35,000 nt of DNA from Zygnema cylindricum (Eukaryota > Streptophyta > Zygnematophyceae > Zygnematales > Zygnemataceae), in contig JBBHKE010002774.1 in NCBI GenBank assembly GCA_037447655.1, forward strand, positions 1-35,000, written 5' to 3'. Made by a program: the position numbers and the translations under genes. Positions 1 through 10,480 of the stretch are shown piece by piece. Within the stretch, counting starts at the first letter, position 1. Every line of letters begins with the position of its first letter. Below the pieces are notes generated by a model that saw nothing but the letters and a program-made list of their open reading frames with translations, did no database searches and was not told the DNA's origin.

Positions 1-1003
1 GTGGTGAGCAGCACCCAAAAATTGGTTGCGATCCTGCGATCGCAGGATAAGGCCACGGCGGGGGCCGGACCCGTCACAATAGATTGGGATGTTGTTGAAG
101 AGGAAAGGAAGAGAGCATTGGAATTAGAGCTGATCCTGATACGGGAAGCTAGACGGAGATATGGGGGAATTCTAGTGGACAGGTAGCTCCTCCTCGTAGA
201 ACAAGTCTGGCGACGGAAGTACCACCTCTGGATCAGGCAACTCCTCCTGTCACGCGAGATCCCAGGACTTCACCTGCACCGAGACTAGAATCTCCTCTTC
301 AGCGGGAAGTGGAGGAACCAACAAGGCCTAACAAAGAGGGGTTGGGTGCAGATTTGCCAAGTCATCCGGTAGACGCGGCTACTACTCTCCGTACCTTTGT
401 CTCGGTCGCGGGATCTTCCACCGTGGAGGCCGTGGTGCGGATACAACCCGACCGGAGACTACACATTTCCCTCGGACTGACCACTCCTCCTCGATCACCC
501 ACTCAGTCCCCTTCCCCCTCTCCATCCATCTCTCCCACGAGAGCAGTTCGTGGGTCACCAGGTCCACTTCGCCTACCCCACAAACCTGACGTCTACTCGC
601 CTCCTCACAGACGTTGCTATTCTCTAGTTTCAGAACTCCTCCTCTCGAAGATTCCCAGAGGCAACCTAGGAAGCAGAATCCTTTCAGGAAACAGTCACCT
701 TCTCCTCCAAACTTCCAGTCATCATCCTCTCCACCGCCATCCATTCCCCGAGGACCTCCTCGTCTTCACATACCATCGGAAGATGAAGTTATCTGGAAAG
801 CACGCGCCTCTCCTGGATATAGAGGGGCAGATGACTATCCCACTTTTTCAAGAGCGAGACCTTCCTCAGTGGAGGGGGGGACCACTGCTAGTACAACCGC
901 CCTTCCTATTGGAGGAGGGACCGGTTCATCTCTCAAGGTAGCAGATCGTGGAGCAATCTCTCACCGGCTCAATTTGTCAGCTCGACCGGACAGGCATCAC
1001 TAA
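1..1003 (+). pseudogene. Gag N-terminal region, Pro/Ser/Arg-rich, frameshifted
   Basis: Translation gives a charged segment (1-186) and then a long proline-, serine- and arginine-rich stretch that moves between frames: the frame open at 309-941 and then the frame open at 614-1003, which reads more like a continuous low-complexity linker (PPPSIPRGPPRLHIP). No catalytic motif is visible. Its place ahead of the capsid-like and zinc-knuckle segments on the same strand makes it the disordered N-terminal part of gag. The true start is probably upstream of the window. Low-complexity proline-rich DNA can look open by chance in several frames, so the exact frame is uncertain. Confidence 0.45.
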
Positions 1004-1038
1004 GGTTCCCCAATCTTACCGAAAAATAAAGGAGAATG

Positions 1039-1991
1039 GGAGACATCCGGATCTTCACCGAAGACAACTCCGAATTTGCTTTCTCGAATTTCGAACTGCT
1101 GTGGAAATCCTTCACGCAGTCTGAAATCAACAAATACAAGGGGGGGCCATCCTTGCAGATTTTTAAACCACTCAGTTCCCAATGATGGTCAACTATCTAG
1201 CCGGAGGAGCTTTGGCCGACTATAAGGAGCGTCAGTCTTTGTTGACGGCTCCAAGTATCAAAACATCGGATCCGGTTCTGGACGGTGAGGCTCTTCAGGC
1301 AGCGGCCGACCTGGCTGCTGCCGCCGTAGCTCCTCTTACCCCCACTTTCACCATGAACATGAAACTGCAGGCCTAAGGGAGGGCCTATGTCAACCACCTA
1401 CAGGCCGTACAGGCCGGTGAGGGAGCCATAGGGATGGTCGCCAACCCGAATCCCTGCAGCACTGTTCTGGACGCAAGGGGACTTGTTTACACAAAAATGA
1501 ACAAAACTGCAATTAAAGAGCTTACAGACTTCCGCTATTTGAAGAATGAAACCCCTCAGACGGTGTTGAATCACCTCTCGAGCCTCTGCCTGTAGACCAA
1601 ATTGTCCATCATTGATACCCCACCTATGGCCACTAAGTATTATGTCGCTGTTTGAAATTCGTTTGCGCCAACAGGACACCCAACTCTTGACAATTGGAGT
1701 GCCAGTTAGGCCAATCATGACCGGAATCCCACGGCTCAGGAAATCTCATTGGTTGCCATCAAGTTGTTTGATCATTTTGTGCACAGCGAAACGAGGGAAA
1801 AGGCAAAAACTAGGAAATCGAGAGACAACTTTGCAGGTTTCGCCGAGGGATCATCTCTCAGCCAAGAGGAAGAGACTATAATTCAAGCTTTGCAAAAGCT
1901 TAAGGGGAAACAAGAATCGGACAGCAAACACGAACCTGCAATGGGCGCAGACAAAAGAGTTTACCTTTTCAATTACCTGAACTGCAACTAA
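1039..1991 (+). pseudogene. Gag capsid-like region, several stops
   Basis: From about 1039 a segment reads MGDIRIFTEDNSEFAFSNFE, and from 1182 a second frame stays readable to 1991 apart from stops near 1374, 1593, 1653 and 1707. Between them the translation is a helix-rich, polar protein (for example ELTDFRYLKNETPQTVLNHL and LVAIKLFDHFVHSETREK) with no known enzymatic motif. It lies just upstream of the CCHC knuckle, as a capsid does. Several of the stops are TAG or TGA at places where Gln or Trp would fit. Recognition rests on position and character, not on a specific capsid signature. Confidence 0.5.
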
Positions 1992-1998
1992 ACAGATC

Positions 1999-2736
1999 TT
2001 GGGTGGAAACAATGTCCAAGAAAGCTCAACCCAGAACTCGTTATCAAGCAAAAAGAATTTGAGAAAGAACGTGCAAAAACGTACCCAAAAGCAGCAAGAA
2101 TGCAAGCAAGGAGGAGGAGGAGGAGACCGCACGCCAGTCAACAAGGACACCTATAAACCTACTCCACGGTTTGAAACTGCTAAGATGTCTCAATCCCAAT
2201 TGAGACAAATTAGACTTCCTAAATTTGATCATGCTCAGATCTCAAATGATCTACGGGGAATGTATACTACTGAGGGGTCAAAATGTGAGATCTGTGGGTT
2301 CATTGGCCATAAAGAAGAACAATGTTTCCGGAAAAATAGAGTCCCAAAGGAGATGATGCAATATGCCTTGTTCACGGGAGAAGGGGAAACAAATGTTAAT
2401 CTTTTTCCATTACAACTTTTGTATCCCTAGGGACGACGATCTCTAGATGAACTAAGACCCAGTAGACTGACTCCGAAACATATCATTCAGCAGCAGAGAA
2501 CTCAATTGGCCGCCTTCGCAGTAGAGCTGGCCGCTCTCCGCCTAGGATCAACAGCCCGCACACCTCACCCTCTTACGCCTGCTCAAAAATTGCAAAAACA
2601 AAAACAAGAATTGTTACAAAGGCTAGCGGAGCAGGAGCAACAAACTACGGTGGGTGAAGATGATGATGAACTTATGGGTTGGGATATGGAGCCTCCGAAG
2701 GCTCATCATGCCCGGACATTTATGTCCGGAGCCTAA
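1999..2736 (+). pseudogene. Gag nucleocapsid: CCHC zinc knuckle and coiled-coil tail
   Basis: One frame runs from 1999 to 2736 with a single TAG at 2428. It begins with a basic, Gln/Lys/Arg-rich stretch, then a CCHC knuckle at 2284-2325 (CEICGFIGHKEEQC, the C-x2-C-x4-H-x4-C pattern of retroelement nucleocapsids that bind RNA). After the stop comes a probable coiled coil (QKLQKQKQELLQRLAEQEQQ) and an acidic patch (GEDDDELMGWDME). The frame ends in a stop at 2734, three bases before the LTR at 2739. The frame differs from that of the capsid region, so at least one frameshift separates them. Confidence 0.75.
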
Positions 2737-3219
2737 AATGTTGGTGTAGGGGACAGCCGCAGGCGACTCCGCTCTACAACGTCCTCCCAGAGAAAGGACA
2801 AACAGCCGATGGAACAAAAGGACCACAACCGCAAAGCCACGGGTCCCTTATGATATTCTATGGGCTCCATTGCCACACAAAATTCGCAGATCCAAAAGAA
2901 GCTAATCTAGATAGTGCCGACTCCAAGTTAATATAAACCCAAGTGACTGACCCCTTTATAGTCAGAACCCCAATATAGATTCACCCCTGTGAAATAACAC
3001 TTTCTGTGTGCTAAGTTCCACCACGGACTGCAAAGTTAGAATATGAGATTTGGACACATTCACCCACTTTGACTTTCCATTAGAAATGCAGCCACCCTGG
3101 CAGACAAAAACTCTGACCGACTACACCCCTATGTAGCCAGGACTCCCCTGAGTCCGCAGCAAAAAGAATCACTGAAAATGGTTAAGTAAATTGATAGTTA
3201 TGGCTGCCCAAAGTTAGCC

Positions 3220-3227
3220 ATTTATAC
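3220..3227 (-). promoter_or_regulatory. LTR TATA box
   Basis: On the minus strand GTATAAAT follows a CTCTCTCTAAGAGAG block. The same arrangement (CTCTCTTTGAGAG, then GTATAAAT at 13847-13854) is kept in the inverted relative, although the surrounding sequence has diverged. This points to a conserved U3 core promoter. Confidence 0.55.
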
Positions 3228-3916
3228 AAGGTGCTCTCTTAGAGAGAGGGTCCTATCTGCCAAATTTTTCTAAGTCCTATCTCCCTCTAAAACTCTATCT
3301 ACTGAAGTACTGCACCAATTAAAACACTGTGTCGTACAGAAAAGTACAGGTGCCGGTGTACTTTATGTACGGCCATAGTACGACATTGCCAAAATGTTGA
3401 CACGTGTCATATCCGGATTCGTTTCCGTAATCCCCGGAGTTGCTGCAATCCAATGTAGTGTTACCACGTGTCACTCAATGTGGCGGTGATCGCAAACCGC
3501 CAAAATCGTACGCCGTGATCTCGGCATCCTTCGCGGCCGTCCGATCAAATTTGGATTTCAATCGTGGCCGTCATAAATACCTGCGCGGTATTCTTTCCAG
3601 CGTCAAACAAACTGCGCGGTATTTATTTCGTATTCGTACCGTACGGCGTACTTTACACAACTGTTTCTATGCAGTATGCATATAGTTTTAGTTAAACGAA
3701 TTAATCTTATTGTAACTGTTTAAATATATATCATACCCCGTAATATCTATCACAATCTAGACTATCTAGATAAGACTACCGGCTATTGCGGTAGTGACAA
3801 ATTTCAGGTACCAGGATCAAATCATGGCTCTGTCAAAACTACCTTTTAGAGAAAACCCTTTATAAAACAACTTTCTGTCTCCCTCTAGACAGCACAGGCA
3901 GCCATGGCTAACTCCT

Positions 3917-3969
3917 CCTCCAGTCTTCAGTGACTGCGACAAGTGTGGGGACTTGAGGAGGAGTTAGAG
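3917..3969. repeat. Hairpin within the LTR
   Basis: TAACTCCTCCTC near the left end is matched by GAGGAGGAGTTA at the right end, enclosing a loop of about 30 bases. It lies in the 5' (U3) part of the minus-strand LTR. Function unknown. Confidence 0.45.
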
Positions 3970-4043
3970 GCAGGCTGTCAATATCTACTATTTTGCTTTT
4001 TATTTTGCAATCTCTAGACCTAGAAAATACTTGAATTCCAACA

Positions 4044-4057
4044 CTCCCCTTATTTTC
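4044..4057 (-). other. Polypurine tract next to the minus-strand LTR
   Basis: On the minus strand GAAAATAAGGGGAG directly precedes TGTTGG. A purine run ending at an LTR start is the plus-strand primer site of LTR retrotransposons and gives the orientation of the element at 2739-5207. Confidence 0.6.
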
Positions 4058-4061
4058 TAGT

Positions 4062-5207
4062 CTATTTTTCTTTCAACTTCCACAAACAAGTAAACAAACA
4101 TCCCCTCCCATTTTTCCTTTTCTTTTTCCTTTTTCTTTTTCCTTTCATAAAACTGAAGTATTTAACACAGTGCATTAAATGAACTGAAATAATAGTTGCA
4201 TCACACATTTTATTTAACATCCCATTTTTCATAGATTCGAGCAAAGATTTTATCCTTTTCATCACTCTTTTATCGACACACAAACAGATTTCCCTCTTGC
4301 GATCCAAACAACCAGCCCAATCCCCAACCAGCAACACATACCCGGATGATAACCCTTTTACAAGCACATCTTCACAAGAGACATCACACCAAGTAGTGAT
4401 GTCAAATCCATCCACCTCCAAATATTCCCAAAAACCACTAGTCCCCACTAAGTTCCTCATAAGATCTACTTCTTCCTTACTCATATTTTTATCCATGATA
4501 ATTACTCCATTTTCTGAACTTCCCTCACTGTCTCCCATAGAATTCTTTCCACTATCACTTTCTATTTTAATTCCCAATAAATATTTCTCTTCTCCCCTAT
4601 CCTTTAAAACCCCCTCTAGAATTAATTCTCCCCTTTCCTCCGAATCCGTTGAAGTCTCCCTTTCCGACCAGTTTTCTGTTTCCAAAATACCTATGAAACT
4701 ATCCTCAATATTTTGAACTTCTTCAAGTATCTCCTCTCTCTTTACTTCCCTTTTACCTCCAAAAGCACACTGTTGCCTTCATCCAATTTCTGTGTACTTT
4801 TCTCTCTTCCCCATTCTACCGATGTGAAGAAGCTCCAATTTTTCTTCATCCTCTTTCTCCTCTTCCTCTTCGTCCTCCTCATCCACATTCCAACTTCTAA
4901 GTTTTTTCAAACAAGGGCATTCCTCCATATAATGACCAGGTTCCTTCCAAAAGAAGCAAACCCCTTTTTTCAAAGCTCCCGTGTCTTTTCCTCTCCCTCT
5001 TTTTCCACCAAAGTTCCGATAAGGTTTACCTTTGTCTTTCTTCCTCTCATCACGCTTCCGCCAATCACCACCAGCTGAAAATGCATTCACCCTGTCCCTT
5101 AAAATAAGTAAGTAAACAATTCTTGGTATCTCATAGTTGGGGGAAGTACTCAAACCTATACTGGTAAGGCGCAACCGAACCTCGCATGAGGGGACCTTCG
5201 GGCCCAC
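4062..5207 (-). pseudogene. Minus-strand Gag remnant with altered zinc knuckle and acidic tail
   Basis: Two minus-strand frames (5207-4779 and 4685-4062) are parts of one protein. The upstream one has a basic stretch (KRDERKKDKGKPYRNFGGKR), then a CCHC-like knuckle CFFWKEPGHYMEEC in which the second cysteine is Trp (TGG), then a run of Glu/Asp. The downstream one is acidic and Ser-rich and ends in a Lys/Arg block before a stop at 4062. Only a few bases then separate it from the purine tract and 3' LTR, so no pol follows gag. This matches the layout of non-autonomous gag-only LTR elements (TR-GAG type), or a deletion derivative. The N-terminal 30-40 residues before VNAFSAGGDW look like unrelated sequence, so gag is truncated at its start. 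Confidence 0.6.
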
Positions 5208-5410
5208 TACACCTTGAATCGTTATTAGCGTATATAAATTATTAGTGTAAAGAAAAAATTAGCATCGTTCATTCTAATTTAGTGCCAGGAGACGTGGCAG
5301 ACTATGGTCCACGTCCTTAAATAGTGTAATTTGTTATATTTAAGGTATCAATGTCAGAATTTTGGGGTGCCGGTATAGCGTACATAAGGCTAATAACGAT
5401 TCAAGGTGTA
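5208..5410. mobile_element. MITE, 203 bp, with 21-bp perfect terminal inverted repeats
   Basis: 5208-5228 and 5390-5410 are exact reverse complements (21 bp, beginning TACACCTTGAATCG). The outermost TA on both sides can be a TA target duplication, as in Tc1/mariner-type elements. The interior has no coding capacity but holds GACGTGG...CCACGTC, an inverted pair around 5290-5315 that recurs near 29645-29670. Related ends occur at 19523/20302, 28004-28026 and 29743-29765. It sits at the start of the minus-strand gag remnant. Confidence 0.75.
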
Positions 5411-5844
5411 CAGTAGACCATTTTTCTCTATTAGTGCTGATCATTTTTTCGCTGCTTAAAATATGTTTTCTCCGGACACTTGTCCGATTTTCAATTTGAG
5501 ACCGCCATTCGGAAGCTGAGAACCTTACCTTTCAATCAGAACCGTCAGTTCCACAATCCGACATGTTTGTACAGATAAAAGATGCTTTAACTTTTTAAGT
5601 GGCATAAAAGACATTAACATTGATAGCGATTCACGGTGATTCAGGGCATGGTTACATCAGACGAAAAGTGAGGTTTAATACATAATTTTGTACTTGCCCG
5701 TACCATGCCGTACTATATTTTCGTGATTTTCTTGAAAACAACATTACAAAAAATAAGATTACGATTCTCCAAGTATCCGGGAGAAGACGTCGACCGTCCG
5801 ATTACATTTTGGTCTTCATCTGTGAAGCAATCGCTCCATACGCC

Positions 5845-5891
5845 TCTGTATTAGTGAACCCACCTCGCGGAGGTGGGTTCACCAATACAGA
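5845..5891. repeat. 47-nt hairpin: 22-bp arms, 3-nt loop
   Basis: The arm 5845-5866 (TCTGTATTAGTGAACCCACC...) is the reverse complement of 5870-5891 except for one A/G position, with loop GCG. It is far longer than chance palindromes in this region and has no coding context. Confidence 0.8.
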
Positions 5892-6382
5892 ACCAGTAAA
5901 ATCGCTACACATGGACGATACACACGTGCGTAGATGAAAAATGAAAATTTTCACACGCCCGAAAGTCATGTGCCTTCGGACAAGGTGACCGTAAAGTCTT
6001 TGCCGAAAAAAAAATACGGTTTTTTTATTGAAAGTTAACAGAGTGAAGGAGATCTCTGAGGTACATTGACTCGGTACACTTGCGAAGTACACGTACGTAA
6101 TACGCAAGTACGGATTTTTATACGAAAATGGTCGGTATTCAAATCTTTGACGATTTTAGAGATTTCAGAGATTTGATCGTTGACTTACGCGGAGCCACTC
6201 AAATCAGAACACGTATGTAAAAAAATGTTTACAGACGATACGGGATGTAACCGAGACCCTTGTAATACAAATTTTTTGCTGTCTGTACTATTACAAACAC
6301 CTCGTGATGTAACCATGCCCTTAAAATTTATAGTGGAATTGTTAGGCTCAAAATTTCAAATATGTAAGCGGCGGTTGCGCGA

Positions 6383-6401
6383 CTGAACGCTTGGCGTTCA
6401 G
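6383..6401. repeat. Small perfect hairpin CTGAACGC-TTG-GCGTTCAG
   Basis: Eight-base arms with a three-base loop at the start of a T-rich CpG-containing stretch. Function unknown. Confidence 0.5.
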
Positions 6402-7331
6402 CTTAGTTTTATGTCTTTTGTTTCGCGTCGTAGTTAAGTTTTCTTTTGTTGGTTTGCGTAGAATTCTGTTTCGTGTCGGTCAAAGTACTTTAGTGGAATA
6501 CGTTTGAATAGTACTTTTGCACTATATTGTCTCGCGTATAGAAGTCAGTTCATTAGTAGGCGATTAGTGCGCATTTTATGCATGGTTTGTTAATTTTTTT
6601 CGTTTGGTTTGATTAGTTACGTACTTACGTTACAACTTAAATAGTGAGACGTAGTTAGAGAGTGAAGCATTCTTTTTGTACGAAAACTATCCATAGAATC
6701 TCTTGGCTTCCGTGGAGTGCTCTTCTCTCGTGAGATTTTATTCAAGAGCTGCCACATTGCCAGGTTTTCCAACAACTTCCACGTGTCATATAGCTGTTGC
6801 GAAATGTGCGTCGTAATCAACGACAAAAATAGGAAAGCTTTGAAAAGGGTTGAATGCCCGTTGTAGCTGACAAAAAAGTACAGCACGGTTTTCTCAATTT
6901 CGTGTTCGCACTGTAAATACATATCGTACTTTAGTAATATACTGTGCCTCTACGGATGTTGTTGGTTTGAAAAGATAGTTTTGTGCGTGTGTGTGTAGTT
7001 TCATTTGTACACAATGGTTCTTGAGTACAAGACGTGAGTTTAATGTGTATGCTATTTGAATTTACTGTGGAGGTTCCAATAGATTTGTGGATTGGGGGGG
7101 AGTAATAATGTTGGTTTTGGAAACCTTTAGTCCTCTCTATATCTCGTGTGTGAGAAAGATAGTCTAGACTTAGCCGGTTTTGTGTACAAACTGAATTGTC
7201 GTAGATGAGATGTAGTGTTGTATGTAACTCCAAAGGGAGTTAACAGATTTGGTACACTCTATGTACACGTGTCGGTGTGTTGGGAAGTCAAGCTTGGTTG
7301 TGTTGGTTGACAAAGTACATAATTACTTGAG

Positions 7332-7377
7332 GGACCAGATTTACACGTGGAGGACCAGATTTACACCAGATTTACAT
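7332..7377 (+). repeat. Short tandem repeat of CCAGATTTACA
   Basis: GGACCAGATTTACAC occurs twice with a 5-base spacer, followed at once by a third CAGATTTACA. This looks like slippage-type duplication in non-coding DNA. Confidence 0.5.
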
Positions 7378-8099
7378 CTTAGGTGATGAGTGAATACGCG
7401 GATGGCGGACGGAGTTCGCCGTCACTTTTGGAAGAGAAATATTCACCGAACCGTCATTTCAGTGGACTAACTTTGACTGCGTACTTTAGCAGCGGCTAGG
7501 GTTTAGGATTGATGTAAATACTTGTATGAGAGATGGCAGGGTTTATTTTGATTAATGTTTAGTGTACCAACACACCACGTTATTTGTGTTACGATGAAGA
7601 TCACCTGTAGGTTCACTTTGTATATGTAGGACTTAGTCATTTTTAGACTTAGAAACTTTTTGGACAGAAACTGTTTCTGCTCCGTTTTAGGAATTTCATC
7701 TGAGAATTGCTCTCATTTCTATTGGCAAAATTATCTGAAATTTTGCATGTGTGTTCCTCCTTGTATTGGAAATATTGTGGCAGATTTGCAGACCTATTGT
7801 GCCTCTGATTTTCTTGGGGCTTCATTGTGAAGTTGGTCAGGTTTATCAAAGTTCTGGCAGGCTGTTTTTCAGCAACTTTGACTGGGTGATGCGGGAATTC
7901 TGGTTGGTATATTTACATGAAACTTTGTGGGGATATTAAGTGGCCTATGAAATATATTTTTGTGAAGTTTCAGCCTGTTTTGGTAATTCTGTAAAAATCT
8001 GAGTGGAATCAAAGTAGGCTGTTTTGGGGTAGTCTGTGGTGCTTCCGAGGGGACATTTATGGCTAGAATTGCTTCAAACCAACAGCGCCCTCAGGACTC

Positions 8100-9050
8100 A
8101 GGATTCTATTAATATTTTCCAGCATAAGCTCCGACCTGGAGGCCGTCCTAAAAGCTGGATACCAAGTAGAAGCGTACTTTTTATCCGGACGCCCGTGTAG
8201 TAAGTGAGTAGCGATTGCAACAGCTTCACCAACTTTACCCACAACAAATCCCGGTGTCCGCCATATTTAACTCTCACCGCACGCTTCCCCAGAATGTGGA
8301 CAATATCACCAATTCACGTTTGGAAAAGCTAAGAAGGGTGGATCTGGTAATTGCTAGATGGCCGTGCCAAGGTATTCGTTAGCAAGACAGGGCAAAGGAC
8401 ACCAAGATGTCTGCAGCAAAACATTCTTCCACATGACGCGACTAATAAAAAAGATACAAGAACGTCAGGACACGCCAGTGGGGTACGTCTTGGAAAATGT
8501 TCACCTTACCGATGATAAAAGAAAACAGGAGGTCAGCAGCTGGAACCAAGTGACCAAGGTCCTGGGGACTCCAATAGTTTTTGATGCAGCTCAGGTCGGA
8601 TCAAGAGCCCACCGAGTTCGAGCTTATTGGAACAACTTGATTCCTCTTCACATCCTCCAAGAGCTGTTGAAAACCCAAGTTCCGAATCCCAACATCACAG
8701 TTCAACAGATTCTCGGACCCAGGCGCATGGCCACTCCCGTGACCAAAGCCAGCAGAGCACCCTTTTTCTATTGCAATAAACCTAGATATCTACGGAAGGC
8801 CCTACCAACCCAGGTATCTTTTCCTAACAGCCATGCTTATTGGAGAGGCGCACCTGGGATGATATTTGATAGTACAGCAAATAATTGGACAACACCAAGC
8901 ATTAAGGAACGGGAACAAGCAATGGGATTCCGACAAACAACCACAGCAGCACCAAGGGTCTCAGCCTCAATTAGGTGTAGTTTATTCAAGCAAAGTATAG
9001 ATTTGAATGCAATTTCTTGGGTGCTGCGACATTCTCTAGCAATCTCTAGC
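8100..9050 (+). pseudogene. Retrotransposon-borne cytosine-C5 DNA methyltransferase (frameshifted)
   Basis: The motifs of m5C methyltransferases appear in canonical order. Motif I-like LLIFSSISSDLEAVLKAGY (8106 on; the FxG glycine is now Ser) would bind S-adenosylmethionine. Motif IV is VDLVIARWPCQG, with the catalytic Cys codon at 8365-8367. Motif VI is GYVLENV (near 8490). A motif VIII-like stretch GSRAHRVRAYWNNL follows (near 8600). Motifs IX/X are EREQAMGF and SIDLNAISWVLRH (8910-9030). Motif I before IV means it is not a rearranged (DRM-type) enzyme. The HRVRAYWNNL stretch recalls DNMT3-type proteins, but the subfamily is unsure. Reading starts in one frame (TGA near 8202), shifts for the PCQ block (TAG at 8380), and returns to the first frame, which is open to 9323. 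The protein then runs into the RT region, so it was the N-terminal part of pol. Confidence 0.85.
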
Positions 9051-9299
9051 CTCCAGTCTCCAAAGTCTTGGGGAGCATACCTTCAAGCTCCACAGTTGTT
9101 GGCCATGGAAGCTACTCTGCAGCTTGAGGGGGGGAGAGAGGAAAGAAGGAAAAAATTCACACAATTTCATTCACATAGCACACTGAACCGAAGAGTTTCC
9201 TCAGTGAGGGGGAGCGAAGGCTCATATCAGGGCAACTCGAGGGAAGTTTTCAGCAGCAGCATTTTAACAACCGAGAAAGGGACAAGCCCACAGGTAGAG

Positions 9300-10480
9300 C
9301 TGAAATTGGACATCACCCTATAGGGTCGGCCACAGGAAGCATTGGCGGCAGTGGAACCCGGAAAGATGGACTGGACTCTGGGGAACAGCTAGACCCACAA
9401 CAGAAGGCTCGACTCTCCAAGCTGTTAGAGGATAACGTGTAGGTGTTCGCCTGGTCTGAAACAGATGTAGGAATCTAGAAGGGGACCCCTTTGCTGATAG
9501 ACCTGATCGACGAGACGACAAATGTTTGGCAAAAACAATATCCTCTCAGTTTAAAGGAGAAAGAGTTCATTACCACAAAGGTGCAAACTTTGGTGGACGT
9601 AGGGCTGGTGCAGGAGAGTTCAGGGCTACATGGGTTTGCCTCATCAACCATGCTCCTGCCAAAGAAAGACTCCTCCGAAAAAATGGTAGATTTCCGAATG
9701 TGTGGGGTCTAGCGGATGCTCAACGCGGCAACTGTCTCCGATCGTTATCCTATGCCTACCCCGGAAGAGATCTTTGACTCTCTTGCTGGGGCCACCATCT
9801 ACTCCACGTTGGATATGAAGAATGGATTTCACCAGATTGCAATGGAGCCGAAGCACCAGGATAGGACCGCTTTGTGGACATGATCCAGGCTGTATGAATG
9901 GCTATACATGCCCTTTGGCCTCAAAAATGCACCTACCAAATTCCAACAGGCCAAGGACGAGGCTCTCCGGGGAATTGACTTCGCCTGATGCTACATCGAC
10001 GATGTGATCATCTTCTCCAAGACATTCGAGGAACACTTGAAGCATATACAGATTGTTCTCTGAGCGCTCCAAGCATCGGGCTTGAAGTGCCACCCGGGGA
10101 AGGGCATCTTTGGGGTGCAAAAAATCATTTATTTGGGTCATAAGGTGACTCTTGGGACAGTGGGTCCCCACATGGTTAAGGTGGCAGCCCTAGACGCTCT
10201 CCCACCTCCGTAGGACATTTCCGCTCTTCGTACTTTTTTGGGCCTGGCCAACTATTACCGACGGTTTATTCCTGAATTGAGTAGCCATGCTCAGCAATAG
10301 AATCAATTGTTGTGAAAGGACCACGAGTGGTAGAGGAAAGAAGAACAGCAGATAGCGTTCCAATTCTTGAAGGATTCCCTCAAACAGCATTCTGTGCTCC
10401 GGATGCCCCCGATCACCAGCGTCCTTTTCTCCTTTATACATATTGGAGCAGGTTCAAATCGGGAGCAGTTTTGCGCAATT
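9300..10480 (+). pseudogene. Ty3/gypsy reverse transcriptase
   Basis: One frame (codons in register with 9440) reads through the RT with about ten in-frame stops (for example 9440, 9476, 9710, 9881, 9986). Recognisable parts are the pre-RT segment KARLSKLLEDNV...VFAW, PLSLKEKEFITTKVQTLVDVG, YPMPTPEEIFDSLAGATIYS, STLDMKNGFHQIAM, the MPFGLKNAPTKFQ block, the catalytic YIDDVIIFSKTFEEHL (YIDD at 9992-10003), and LRTFLGLANYYRRFIPEL in the connection. The polymerase would copy element RNA into DNA. There is no protease between it and the methyltransferase. The stops fit Gln, Arg or Trp codons changed by C-to-T or G-to-A. Confidence 0.93.

Larger units (their letters stand above)
2739..4043 (-). mobile_element. 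LTR (minus strand), 1305 bp, TGTTGG...CCAACA
   Basis: Read on the minus strand the segment starts TGTTGGAATTC at 4043 and ends CTACACCAACA at 2739, giving the TG...CA ends and 6-bp terminal inversion expected of an LTR. A purine tract abuts its start (4044-4057), which marks it as the 3' LTR of a minus-strand element. A TATA box (3220-3227) lies within. The inner 3000-3560 part is a diverged inverted relative of 13480-14070. The flanking 5-mers (taaaa on the left, ctccc on the right) do not match, as expected if the right side is internal element sequence. A second LTR of this element was not found. Confidence 0.6.
5411..8040. other. Gene-free stretch, T-rich with CpG-containing segments
   Basis: All six frames are short and none resembles a protein family. 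Visible structure: a partial MITE-like end (GCGATTCACGGTGA near 5625), a 47-nt near-perfect hairpin (5845-5891), a small hairpin (6383-6401), T-rich sequence with TTTCGCGT words (6400-6620) similar in style to 21640-21800 and 29270-29320, and a short tandem repeat (7332-7377). The last 300 bases might be LTR or leader of a lost element, but no boundary was found. Confidence 0.5.

Noticed and set aside
382-744. Minus-strand open frame of 120 codons
   Set aside because: Complement of the low-complexity proline-rich gag stretch; no recognisable domain.
309-941. A 210-residue open frame that might be a host gene
   Set aside because: It is Pro/Ser/Arg-rich, overlaps another open frame with equal claim, and sits ahead of retrotransposon gag on the same strand; treated as the gag N-terminal region.
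7496-7508. Telomere-like GCTAGGGTTTAGG
   Set aside because: A single motif; TTTAGGG words are common as promoter telo-boxes and no array is present.
8358-9323. A stand-alone host DNA methyltransferase gene
   Set aside because: It reads directly into the pre-RT and RT sequence on the same strand with no intron, promoter or terminator between, so it belongs to the retrotransposon pol.
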